NCBI GenBank assembly: GCA_031278075.1
Contig: JAITLE010000074.1
Location: 1 to 28,449 of the forward strand
Length of the DNA: 28,449 nucleotides
Source of the DNA: Bifidobacteriaceae bacterium
Lineage (GTDB): Bacteria; Actinomycetota; Actinomycetes; Actinomycetales; WQXJ01
Direction: 5' to 3'
Shown in pieces: positions 14,896 to 22,337 of the stretch (within the stretch, counting starts at the first letter, position 1; every line of letters begins with the position of its first letter). A program made the position numbers and the translations under genes. The notes beneath the pieces are model-generated. The model saw nothing but the letters and a program-made list of their open reading frames with translations. It was not told the origin of the DNA and did not search any database.

Positions 14896-15932
14896 CAGAG
14901 CATCGCCCCGATCCCTTGGAACATCAAGAAACAGACGATCGCGGTCAGGGCGGCCATCGGCATGGTCAGCAACCAGGCGACCACAATGTTCTTGGCGACG
15001 CCCCAACGCACAGCGGACAAGGACCGGGTGGCGCCAACGCCCATGATCGCGGAAGTGATCGTGTGCGTGGTCGAGATCGGGGCGTGGATCGGCGTGAAAG
15101 CCGCCAAGTAGAGCACTGTGGCGCCGACCGCCTCGGCGACGAACCCGCGGGCGGGATCCAACTCGATCACACGCCGACCAAGCGTCCGCATGATCCGCCA
15201 ACCGCCGGAATAGGTCCCAGCGGAGATGGCGCAAGCGGCCAGCGCCTTGATCCAAAACGGGATGCCGTCGCCGGGTTTGTTCCACCCGACCGCCAGCGAC
15301 GCCATGAAGATCACGCCCATGGTCTTCTGGGCGTCCTGCAGCCCGTGGCCCAACGCCATCGCCGAAGACGATCCGATCTGCGCCAGCCTGAAGCGGGCCA
15401 GAGTCCGGTGCGGCTGGGAGTTGCGGAAGATCCACAACACCGCGACCATCCCGAAGAAGGCCAGCGTGAAACCGACCGCGGGGGAGGCGACCATCGGGAT
15501 GATCACCTTCTCGACAATCTTGGCCCACTGGACCTCGACGTTCTCCCAGTTGATGATCACGGCGCCCATCCCGGCGCCCGCCAGACCGCCGATCAACGCA
15601 TGAGATGACGACGACGGCAAGCCGAACCACCATGTCACGAGGTTCCAAGTGATGGCCCCGATCAGCGCGGCCATCACGATGGACAACTGCTGATGCTGCC
15701 CCAAGCCGTCCAAGTTGACTATCTGGGTGGCGATGGTCTCGGCGACCGCGGTTCCGAGCAGCGCGCCCACCAAGTTCATGAGAGCCGCCATGGTCAAGGC
15801 CGCCCGCGGCCGCAGCGCCCTGGTCGAGACCGCGGTCGCGATCGCGTTGGCCGCGTCATGGAAGCCGTTCGTGAAGTCGAACGCCAACGCGATCGCCATG
15901 ACTGCGACTGCTAGCGCGATCTCCGGAGTCAT
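14895..15932 (-). CDS. pit: Low-affinity inorganic phosphate transporter (Pit family)
   Basis: A 345-residue membrane protein that imports phosphate, often as a metal-phosphate complex, using the proton gradient. It begins with the family signature FDFTNGFHDAANAIATAVST (about residues 18-37), and the second inverted half carries the ISTTHTITSAIMGVGATR block. The motif GLPSSSSHALIGG is also typical. About 9-10 hydrophobic segments are visible, and the length is that of the short actinobacterial PitA/B forms. It starts six bases after the stop of the DUF47 gene and ends by overlapping the lipoprotein gene, so the three genes form one operon. Together with ppk1 nearby it suggests uptake coupled to polyphosphate storage. 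Confidence 0.95.
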   Translation of the reverse strand: MTPEIALAVAVMAIALAFDFTNGFHDAANAIATAVSTRALRPRAALTMAALMNLVGALLGTAVAETIATQIVNLDGLGQHQQLSIVMAALIGAITWNLVTWWFGLPSSSSHALIGGLAGAGMGAVIINWENVEVQWAKIVEKVIIPMVASPAVGFTLAFFGMVAVLWIFRNSQPHRTLARFRLAQIGSSSAMALGHGLQDAQKTMGVIFMASLAVGWNKPGDGIPFWIKALAACAISAGTYSGGWRIMRTLGRRVIELDPARGFVAEAVGATVLYLAAFTPIHAPISTTHTITSAIMGVGATRSLSAVRWGVAKNIVVAWLLTMPMAALTAIVCFLMFQGIGAML

Positions 15933-15938
15933 CGACGT

Positions 15939-16559
15939 TCAGGATTCCTTCAACGCGATCGTCTCGACGGTGTTCGCGACCTTCTCGAAGGCGTCCGCGG
16001 CCCGCTCCAGAGCTTCGATCAGCTCCTTCAGCTTCATCACGTGGATGGCGTCGGTCTCGGACTCGAACAGGTCCGCGAGCAACGCGCGATAAGCGCGATC
16101 GGCCTGGTTCTCGAGGCGATTGATCTCAACCCAGTAGTCGGACAGCCCGTCGAGGGACCGCAGACGCGGCATCGCCTCTGCGGTCTCCTGCGCGGCGCGG
16201 CGCAGCAGCGAGATCTGCTTGCCGGTCTTCTTCGGCAGCCGCGTGATCCGATACAGCACGATCAGGTCGGCCGCTTCCTCCATGTAGTCCATGCAGTCGT
16301 CGAGGGCGGACGCCAGGTCGTAGATGTCATCCCTGTCGAACGGCGTCACGAACGTCGAGTTCAGCTTCTTGATGATGGCGTGGGCTTGGACGTCCGCGTT
16401 GTGTTCGATTTCGCGGAGTTGGGCGGCCAGGTCGACCCGTTCGTCGAAGTCTGCGTCAACCATCTGGCCCAGCATGTCCGCGCCGCTGACCAGGAGCCGC
16501 GCCTGGGCGGCCAACATGTCGAAGAACGAGACATCTTTGGGTGTGAAGCTGAACCTCAC
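15939..16559 (-). CDS. PhoU-like DUF47 Pit accessory protein
   Basis: A 206-residue all-helical cytoplasmic protein of the DUF47 (PhoU-like) family, which is commonly co-transcribed with pit genes and thought to modulate the transporter. The family pattern is visible: FDMLAAQARLLVSGADML, then REIEHNADVQAHAIIKKLNSTFVTPFDRDDI and DCMDYMEEAADLIVLYR, where the acidic/His residues bind metals in PhoU proteins. The start is the GTG at 16559, with AGGAG five bases upstream; an upstream in-frame start at 16676 lacks support. It is the first gene of the operon with pit and the lipoprotein. No PHO box was identified upstream. Confidence 0.93.
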   Translation of the reverse strand: MRFSFTPKDVSFFDMLAAQARLLVSGADMLGQMVDADFDERVDLAAQLREIEHNADVQAHAIIKKLNSTFVTPFDRDDIYDLASALDDCMDYMEEAADLIVLYRITRLPKKTGKQISLLRRAAQETAEAMPRLRSLDGLSDYWVEINRLENQADRAYRALLADLFESETDAIHVMKLKELIEALERAADAFEKVANTVETIALKES

Positions 16560-16700
16560 GCGCGCTCCTAAACTTGCGACAGCTGACTGGCCACCGACAA
16601 GCCTAAGCGATCGCGCCGCGACGCGGCCACGCCATGGGTTCTCCACGCCGCACCCTAGGGGCTTGCGGCCTGCCACGGCGCCCCGTGGACAATAGACACC

Positions 16701-18323
16701 ATGCCCGATCTCATCCGGCGCACGGTATGCGAACAGATCAAGCTATCCGCGGAGCGATTCGGCGTCCGAACGGCGTTCGCCTTCCCGAAGGAAGGCAAGC
16801 GCCTCAGCTACGCCGAACTCGACGCCGCGACGGACGCCACCGCCCGGGCGCTGCTCGCGTTGGGGCTCGGCCAGGGTTCCCACATCGGCATTTGGGGTCC
16901 CAACACGTCCCGTTGGCTCGTGTTGGCCCTCGCCGCGGCGAAGATCGGCGTGGTGTTCGTCCCGCTCAACACCTCGTACCGCTTCCGCGAGCTGAGCGAC
17001 ATCGTCGAGCGCGCGGACGTCGACTGCTTGTTCGTGATGGACCAGTTCAAAGGCGAGGACTGCTGGGAGATCTCGCGCGGCTTCCGCCCGCGCAGCGCCC
17101 AGTTCCCCCAACTGGCGGAGGTGATATCGATGGGGTTGGACGATGCCGACGGACGGCATCGCACATGGGCTTCGTTCGCGCGTGGGGCGGCCGAAGCGTC
17201 TGACGAGACGTTGGCGCGGGCGCAAGCGCGGATCGCGCCTGAGGACGACTACATCATCCAATACACGTCCGGGACCACGGCGCGGCCGAAGGGCGTGGTC
17301 TTGTCGCAGTTCTCCGCTTTGAACATGGGCGCGGCGTTCGGGCAGATCATGGGGCTCCACCAGGGGGATGTGACCTGCGTCCCGCTGCCGCTGTTCCACT
17401 GCTACGGCAATGTCCTGACGTTGCTGAGCGGCCTGGTGGTGGGCGCCGCCACCGTCTACCTGCCGCATTTCCGGACGGGCGACACTCTGGCGGCGCTCGA
17501 GGAGGAGCGCTGCACGGTTTTCCAAGGTGTGCCCACAATGCATTTGGCGCTGGTCAACGCCCCGGAGAGGGCGACATGCGATCTGGGCGCGTTGACCAAA
17601 GGCGGGATCGGCGGGGACTCGTGCCCGCCGGCTGTGGTCGAGCTGATCGCCGCTCAACTCGGCATGCCGCAGCTCACCCAGGGCTACGGGCTGTCCGAGG
17701 CGGCGTCGCTCTGCCTCATCTCCGACGTCACAGACACGGCTGAACACCGGATGCGGACCGTGGGTTACCCGGTGCCGGGCACCGAGGCGATGATCTGGAA
17801 CTCCACGACGGGCGCGCCGGCCGCCCGCGGGACGGTGGGCGAGATCCTGGTGCGCGGGATGGGTGTCATGAAGGGCTATTACAAAGCTCCCGACCTGACC
17901 GCCGCGACAATCGACGCCGACGGCTGGTTGCACACCGGGGACCTCGGCAAACAAAACCCCGACGGCTCTTATCAGTTCACCGGCCGGATCAAGGACATCA
18001 TCATCCGGGGCGGCGAGAACATCTCGCCGAGTGAGATCGAGGAGTTGATGACACAGTGGGACGGCGTGAGCGCCTGCCAGTGTGTCGGGGTCCCCGACCG
18101 GCTCATGGGCGAGGACGTGGCCTGCTGCTTGATCCCCGTCGACGGTCGGGACTTCTCGCCCAGCGCCGTGCGAGCCTACGTCGCCAGCCGCTTGGCCAGC
18201 TTCAAGGTCCCGAAACACGTGTTGACAATGGACAGCTTCCCCCTCAACGCCGCGGGCAAGGTGGTCAAGAGCGAGTTGGCGCTCAAAGTGGCGCAGATGT
18301 TAGGCCTCCCCGGCGAACTGTGA
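16701..18323 (+). CDS. Acyl-CoA synthetase / AMP-dependent fatty-acid ligase
   Basis: A 540-residue ANL-superfamily enzyme that activates a carboxylic acid with ATP and CoA. Seen: A3 core YTSGTTARPKG (Ser190-Gly198, with Ala where Gly is usual), A5 YGLSE, A7 WLHTGDLG, A8 GRIKDIIIRGGENISPSEIE and the catalytic A10 Lys520 in NAAGKVVK. Length and motifs fit medium/long-chain fatty-acyl-CoA ligases, but the substrate cannot be read from sequence. There is no ribosome binding site at the ATG. GACAAT ends seven bases before it, with TTGCGG 19 bases further up, which fits a leaderless transcript. No beta-oxidation genes are adjacent. It converges with glnR. Confidence 0.92.
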   Translation: MPDLIRRTVCEQIKLSAERFGVRTAFAFPKEGKRLSYAELDAATDATARALLALGLGQGSHIGIWGPNTSRWLVLALAAAKIGVVFVPLNTSYRFRELSDIVERADVDCLFVMDQFKGEDCWEISRGFRPRSAQFPQLAEVISMGLDDADGRHRTWASFARGAAEASDETLARAQARIAPEDDYIIQYTSGTTARPKGVVLSQFSALNMGAAFGQIMGLHQGDVTCVPLPLFHCYGNVLTLLSGLVVGAATVYLPHFRTGDTLAALEEERCTVFQGVPTMHLALVNAPERATCDLGALTKGGIGGDSCPPAVVELIAAQLGMPQLTQGYGLSEAASLCLISDVTDTAEHRMRTVGYPVPGTEAMIWNSTTGAPAARGTVGEILVRGMGVMKGYYKAPDLTAATIDADGWLHTGDLGKQNPDGSYQFTGRIKDIIIRGGENISPSEIEELMTQWDGVSACQCVGVPDRLMGEDVACCLIPVDGRDFSPSAVRAYVASRLASFKVPKHVLTMDSFPLNAAGKVVKSELALKVAQMLGLPGEL

Positions 18324-18641
18324 CCGGCCCGGCGCACGATGCCGTCCGGGCGGTGGGGTTTGGCGCCGTTCCGCGGCAGCGGGGCTGGGCGGACGGGGCT
18401 GAGTTGGCGGGGCCGCGGAGCGCCTGACGGCGCGTAGGCCGCTCGTAGCGGCTGATGTTGGAGCCCGGGGCTACCGCGGCCCTGCCGCGCTCAAGACTAG
18501 CGCCTCGGCGCCGGAACCACTTCCCCGGCCGGGCGGGTCTCGCCTCGGCCGCCAGCGGGCCGGGGCCTCGGCCGTGGGGCCGAGTCTCACCCGTTCGGGT
18601 TCCCGCGCGATCTCGGAGCGGGCCGGTGGGCCCGCGGGGCA
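18324..18641. terminator. Convergent intergenic region with two terminator-like hairpins
   Basis: This ~320-base GC-rich gap separates the 3' ends of the acyl-CoA ligase gene (plus) and glnR (minus). CTCGGCC/GGCCGAG with a four-base loop (18567-18584) and GCGGGCC/GGCCCGC with a four-base loop (18618-18635) are the clearest stems. The second lies just beyond the palindromic repeat that ends glnR. No gene is visible. Confidence 0.5.
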
Positions 18642-18682
18642 GGCTAAGCCTGGATCCAGGCTAAGCCTCGATCCAGGCTAAG
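18642..18682. repeat. Palindromic TTAGCCTGGATC element at the glnR 3' end
   Basis: On the minus strand, TTAGCCTGGATCGAGGC is followed at once by TTAGCCTGGATCCAGGC and TTAGCC. The two units pair with one mismatch into a 15-base stem, and the second is itself palindromic (GCCTGGATCCAGGC). The glnR stop codon TAG (18680-18678) is the first TAG of the element. The same sequence ends radA. Confidence 0.72.
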
Positions 18683-19433
18683 CGACGGCGATCTCCTCGC
18701 CCAGCGCCGCCTCCGCCTCAAGCGCGCGCAGGTCTTCTTCGGCGCGGACCCGCCGGCGTTCCTTCGGCGCGTCGAACCGGTACCCGACGTTCCGCACGGT
18801 GCCGATCAACTGGTCGTTCTCTGGGCCAAGCTTCGCTCTGAGCCTTCTGACGTGCACGTCGACAGTGCGGGTGCCCCCGAAGTAGTCGTAACCCCAGACC
18901 TCTTGGAGGAGTTGGGTGCGAGTGAAGACGCGGCCGGGGTGAGCGGCCAAGTAACGCAGCAGCTCGAACTCCTTGTAAGTCAGGTCAAGAGTCTGGCCGT
19001 GCAGCTTCGCGGTGTAGGCGACCGGGTTGATCACCAGATTCCCCTGGGAGATCGCCTCGACGGGCGCGTCCGCGCCGAGCGTGACCGGAGTGGCCAGGGC
19101 CAGGCGGATGCGGGCCTCGACCTCGGCCGGCGAGGCGTTCGCCAAGATGAAGTCGCGGGCGCCCCATTCCGCGGTCAGGGCGGTCAATCCGCCCTCAGTG
19201 ACAATGAGCAACAGAGGCACCGTCAGACCAGTCACCTGGAGCAACCGCGCGCTCGCCCGCGCGGACTGGAGATCCTTGCGGGCGTCCAGCACAATCAGGT
19301 CCGTGCTCGGCAGGTCCACGAGGGACGAGGGGTCCATTCCCATCGCTCTGACCCGGTGGGGCAAGAACTCTAGCGCTGGCAGAACGGCGCTGCCGCCCCC
19401 TGGGTCAGTGGCCAGCAGCAAGATCTCCGCCAT
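18678..19433 (-). CDS. glnR: Nitrogen response regulator GlnR (orphan OmpR-type)
   Basis: A 251-residue DNA-binding regulator controlling nitrogen assimilation genes in actinobacteria. The receiver part matches GlnR closely: VLPALEFLPHRVRAMG, LIVLDARKDLQSAR (Asp50) and VTEGGLTALTAEWG. The N-terminal LLLATDP lacks the acidic pair needed for phosphotransfer, as is known for GlnR, which is atypical and has no partner kinase; none is seen here. The C-terminal winged helix is textbook: LTYKEFELLRYLAAHPGRVF, then GGTRTVDVHVRRLRAKLG and IGTVRNVGYRF. A charged tail (~222-251) follows. The ATG at 19433 has AAAGGAG six bases upstream, so the longer frame to 19481 is not used. It is divergent from the membrane protein gene. 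Confidence 0.92.
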   Translation of the reverse strand: MAEILLLATDPGGGSAVLPALEFLPHRVRAMGMDPSSLVDLPSTDLIVLDARKDLQSARASARLLQVTGLTVPLLLIVTEGGLTALTAEWGARDFILANASPAEVEARIRLALATPVTLGADAPVEAISQGNLVINPVAYTAKLHGQTLDLTYKEFELLRYLAAHPGRVFTRTQLLQEVWGYDYFGGTRTVDVHVRRLRAKLGPENDQLIGTVRNVGYRFDAPKERRRVRAEEDLRALEAEAALGEEIAVA

Positions 19434-19458
19434 GCCTGGCTCCTTTGTAGTGTTGTCT

Positions 19459-19487
19459 TTGAACAGCTCGGTCCTGACCATTTAACT
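19459..19487 (+). promoter_or_regulatory. Promoter of the membrane-protein gene in the glnR divergent region
   Basis: TTGAAC (19459-19464), 17-base spacer, TTAACT (19482-19487), on the plus strand. The predicted start near 19494 falls after the ATG at 19488 and right at GGAGG, so translation should begin at the ATG at 19503. The gap to glnR is only ~70 bases, so GlnR could regulate both sides. I did not find a convincing GlnR box. Confidence 0.55.
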
Positions 19488-19502
19488 ATGCCTGGAGGCT
19501 AT

Positions 19503-20264
19503 ATGCCCAGATACGTCCGCCTGGCGATCATCGCCGTGGTCGGATTCTTGCCCGCCGGCGGCGTCTTAGTGGGCGCGGCGGCAGGTTCGGCCAGCGTTGG
19601 CGTGGTCGCCGCCGGGGCTATCCTGGCCGCCGCGTTAGCGGTCGGCTGGCCCGACTTGGCCGGTGTCCCGGCGCCGGGGACCGCCGTTTTGGTCCTCGCC
19701 GGCACCGCTGCGGTAGCCGTCTCGCTCGCGGCGTTGACGAGCGTCTCCGATTCAGCCGTGCTGATCGCGATCGCGCTAGGGTTCCCGGCCGCGGTCGGCC
19801 GGGAGCTGGGGCGGCGGGCGCCGCGCCCGGGCCTGGTCTGGTCTCTCGCCGCGACAGCGTGCGGAGTGATGGCCCTGGCGGCGACCGCCCTCTGGGTGAC
19901 GGCGGCTCGGATCGACCGCTTCTTGGATCTCGCGCTGGCCGCCGGCTGCGGGGTGGCCGCGTCAGCTTTGGCTTTGGCCGCGAGCGCCGCCCTGAAGAGC
20001 CGCTGGCGGTTTGAGATCGGGGCGGCGGCCGGTTTCGCTTTGGCCTGCGGCGGCGGGGCGCTCTTGTCTTTGTCCCAGGCGACACCTTGGTGGGCCAGCG
20101 CCAGTGTGGCCGCGGCCGCGAGTGTGGCCCCCGCGGCGGTGTGGCTGGTCGGCGGGTCGGGCGCCGCGTTCAGCGGGCCCGTGCGGTGGCGCGACGCCGC
20201 TTTGGCCGCCATTCCTGCGGCTGTCGCGGCGGTCCCGGTCTGGGCAGCCCAATTGATGCGCTGA
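19503..20264 (+). CDS. Multi-span membrane protein of unknown function
   Basis: A 253-residue, Ala/Gly/Val-rich integral membrane protein with about seven to eight hydrophobic segments and very few charged residues (an ELGRRAP loop in the middle and KSRWRFE later). I do not recognise a named family or see any catalytic motif. The start is the ATG at 19503, four bases after GGAGG; the ATG at 19488 abuts the -10 hexamer and would not be transcribed. It is transcribed divergently from glnR, a position that often holds unnamed permease-like genes in actinobacteria. The following gene begins 83 bases downstream with its own -10-like sequence. Confidence 0.78.
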   Translation: MPRYVRLAIIAVVGFLPAGGVLVGAAAGSASVGVVAAGAILAAALAVGWPDLAGVPAPGTAVLVLAGTAAVAVSLAALTSVSDSAVLIAIALGFPAAVGRELGRRAPRPGLVWSLAATACGVMALAATALWVTAARIDRFLDLALAAGCGVAASALALAASAALKSRWRFEIGAAAGFALACGGGALLSLSQATPWWASASVAAAASVAPAAVWLVGGSGAAFSGPVRWRDAALAAIPAAVAAVPVWAAQLMR

Positions 20265-20347
20265 AGCCGCCAGCCCGCGCCCGCCGACGCGCCCTCATGG
20301 CGCCTTTTCGCGGCCCAGCCTCGGCGTCACGACTACTATTCGCTTCC

Positions 20348-20449
20348 ATGGGATGGGCTGGGTTCGTCGCCGCGCTGCTGGTCGCGGTGACGCTAGGCGG
20401 GTGGGCGGCGCACGCCGCCCGGCGGATCTTCAAGACGTGGACACCGTGA
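20348..20449 (+). CDS. 33-residue single-span membrane peptide
   Basis: A very short open frame: MGWAGFVAALL at the start, a hydrophobic stretch to about residue 22, then a basic AARRIFKTW tail that would face the cytoplasm. The ATG has no ribosome binding site, but TACTAT ends eight bases upstream, consistent with a leaderless start. The stop overlaps the start of the nitrobindin-like gene (GTGA), and this coupling is the main reason to believe it is translated. Function is unknown; it could anchor or assist its neighbour, or simply be a translated leader. Confidence 0.6.
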   Translation: MGWAGFVAALLVAVTLGGWAAHAARRIFKTWTP

Positions 20450-21108
20450 CCGCCCAGAGCCACGAGACCACACCACGCGAGGTCCGCCCGATCGCCTGGC
20501 TCTGCGGCGTCTGGCGGGGCGAGGGGTCCATCGGCTACGGACCCATCCCGAACGGACGTGTCTCCCAACAGCTCACATTCGCCGTGGCCGACGGCCCATA
20601 CCTGGCTTACACCGCCAAGACCTGGCTGCTGGCCGCCGACCCCGCCGACGGCTTCAGCGAAGGCGTCGCCGGCCCGGCCGACGCCCGGACCGCTCCGGCC
20701 ACCTGGGCCACCCCAGCCGAACCGGCTGTCGGCGCCACGCCCACCAGCGCGACGGTCGACGGCATCGGGCACAGGTCGCCCGACGTCTCTAAACCCAAGC
20801 CTTGGCACGAGGAGTCGGGCTATTGGCGCGTCCTCCCAAGCGCGAGCCGCAAACCGCCGCTCGAGTTGGAGGTCCTGATCGCTGACGCGGCCGGTTTCCT
20901 CAGCCTTTACGTCGGCGAGGTGAGCGGCCAGCGCGCCTCCCTCGGCACCGACGCGATGATGCGCACCGCGAGCGCGCCCCCGGTCGGCGCCGCCACCCGC
21001 CTCTACGGCCTCATCCAAGGCGACCTCCTTTGGACGTGGGACATCGCCGGTTTCGAACTCGAGCTGGGCTCGTACATGGCGGTCAGTCTCAGCCGCGTCG
21101 AGGGCTGA
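20446..21108 (+). CDS. Nitrobindin-like (DUF1794/THAP4-type) beta-barrel protein, heme ligand apparently lost
   Basis: A 220-residue protein of the nitrobindin family, ten-stranded barrels that bind heme and handle nitric oxide or peroxynitrite. The hallmark GVWRGEGSIGYG is at 21-32. The HEESGYWRVLP (121-131), LYVGEVSG and RLYGLIQGDLLWTWDIA blocks also fit. A 35-45 residue Ala/Pro/Thr-rich insert (~70-115) interrupts the barrel. In heme-binding members the last strand carries an axial histidine (PHLSA-like); here the aligned stretch is GSYMAVSLSR with Tyr210 in its place, so heme binding may be lost or use tyrosine. The GTG start overlaps the upstream peptide gene and the stop overlaps the YgfZ gene (TGATG), so the three are coupled. 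Confidence 0.85.
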   Translation: MTAQSHETTPREVRPIAWLCGVWRGEGSIGYGPIPNGRVSQQLTFAVADGPYLAYTAKTWLLAADPADGFSEGVAGPADARTAPATWATPAEPAVGATPTSATVDGIGHRSPDVSKPKPWHEESGYWRVLPSASRKPPLELEVLIADAAGFLSLYVGEVSGQRASLGTDAMMRTASAPPVGAATRLYGLIQGDLLWTWDIAGFELELGSYMAVSLSRVEG

Positions 21109-22337
21109 TGGGCCGCCACGACTTCGCCGACCAGCGCGCGTTCGCTCGTGGCGAAAACGTCTATGCGATGCCCGATGCCGTGCGCTTCGTCTCCCTCGCC
21201 GGCCCCGACGCGCTCGCCCTGGTGGCCGCCTTGACCACCCTCCCGCCCGGTGTCACGCCGACGGCTGACGGCCAAGAGGCGCTCGCGTTGGACGCCCGGG
21301 GCCACATCCTCTTCGGGATGACGGCGCTTCCGGTCGGGACGGACTGGCTCGTCATCACCGACGCCCCCGCGGAGGAACTCGCCGAACACTTCAGGTCGCG
21401 GCGTTTCCGCCGCCGCGTCGAGATCACGGCGCGACCGGACCTGCGGGCTTTGGTGGCGCCCGGTCCCATCCGCGCCGCGCCCGCCACCGACCCGGGCGCG
21501 GCGACCGACCCGGATCCGGCGCCCGCGGCGCGGGGCGCGGCCGGCCGCGTGGCGACCCGGGACGAGCCGTGGCGGGCGGCGCTTCCCGAGGCTCTCGGCG
21601 AGGCACGCGACTGGTGGCCGGGTGCGGCGGGGCGACCGGACGGCATCGGACCGCGGTATGCCGTGGGAGGCGACCATCCAGGAAGAGCGTGGGCGGGCCT
21701 CGCGATCTATCCGGTCCCGGCGAGCGCGACGGACGAACTCGCGGCACGGCTGGGGCGTCGGCAGATCGACCCGGCGGCGTTGGAGGCGCTGCGGATCGCG
21801 GCGTGGCGGCCGCTGGCGAGCAGCGAGGCGGCCGACGGCAGGACGCTCCCGCATGAGCTCGATTGGCTACGTGGCGTGGCGGCGCTGGACTCCGGCTGCT
21901 ATCCGGGACAAGAGACCGTGGCGAAGATCGTGAACCTTGGCAAACCGCCGCGTCGGCTGGTGTTCTTGCATCTGGACGGCTCTAGCGCGACCCTGCCGGC
22001 GGCCGGAGCGCCGGTGTGGTTGGCGGACCCGCGCGGGGACACGCCTGACGCAGTGGACGCGGAGGGCCGCCTGGGCGGCCTGGGCGGCCTGGGCGGCGGC
22101 GAGTTGGGGCGCGTGACCGCGGCAGCAGCCCATCACGAGCTGGGGCCGATCGCATTAGCCCTGATCAAACGGGACACTCCGCTCGACGCGCGGTTGGGCG
22201 TCGGCGCCGCGGACGCACCCGGTGGCGCGGTCGCCGCTAGCCAGATCGCAGTGGTGCCGCCCAGCGGTGAATCCGACGCGCGGCCGGCTCGGCACGGGGC
22301 GCCACCGCGGTCCCGGAAACGAATCCTGGGACGGTGA
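21108..22337 (+). CDS. ygfZ: YgfZ/GcvT-fold folate-binding protein
   Basis: A 409-residue relative of YgfZ (IBA57), a tetrahydrofolate-dependent helper in Fe-S cluster enzyme maturation. The family fingerprint K/S-G-C-Y-x-G-Q-E is present as SGCYPGQETVAKI with Cys264. The N-terminal GcvT-like part begins DAVRFVSLAGPDALALVAALTT, and LPHELDWL precedes the fingerprint. It is longer than E. coli YgfZ (326) because of low-complexity Ala/Pro/Asp inserts at ~120-165 and a Gly-Leu repeat (GGLGGLGGLGG) near 325. The ATG overlaps the nitrobindin-like stop by one base. Sitting with a heme-type protein hints at a shared iron or redox role, which is inference. Confidence 0.9.
   Translation: MGRHDFADQRAFARGENVYAMPDAVRFVSLAGPDALALVAALTTLPPGVTPTADGQEALALDARGHILFGMTALPVGTDWLVITDAPAEELAEHFRSRRFRRRVEITARPDLRALVAPGPIRAAPATDPGAATDPDPAPAARGAAGRVATRDEPWRAALPEALGEARDWWPGAAGRPDGIGPRYAVGGDHPGRAWAGLAIYPVPASATDELAARLGRRQIDPAALEALRIAAWRPLASSEAADGRTLPHELDWLRGVAALDSGCYPGQETVAKIVNLGKPPRRLVFLHLDGSSATLPAAGAPVWLADPRGDTPDAVDAEGRLGGLGGLGGGELGRVTAAAAHHELGPIALALIKRDTPLDARLGVGAADAPGGAVAASQIAVVPPSGESDARPARHGAPPRSRKRILGR

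Noticed and set aside
14488..15648. Single long minus-strand frame that would fuse the lipoprotein to antiphase pit sequence
   Set aside because: The upstream part is pit read out of frame. The lipoprotein has its own ATG overlapping the pit stop and its own signal peptide.
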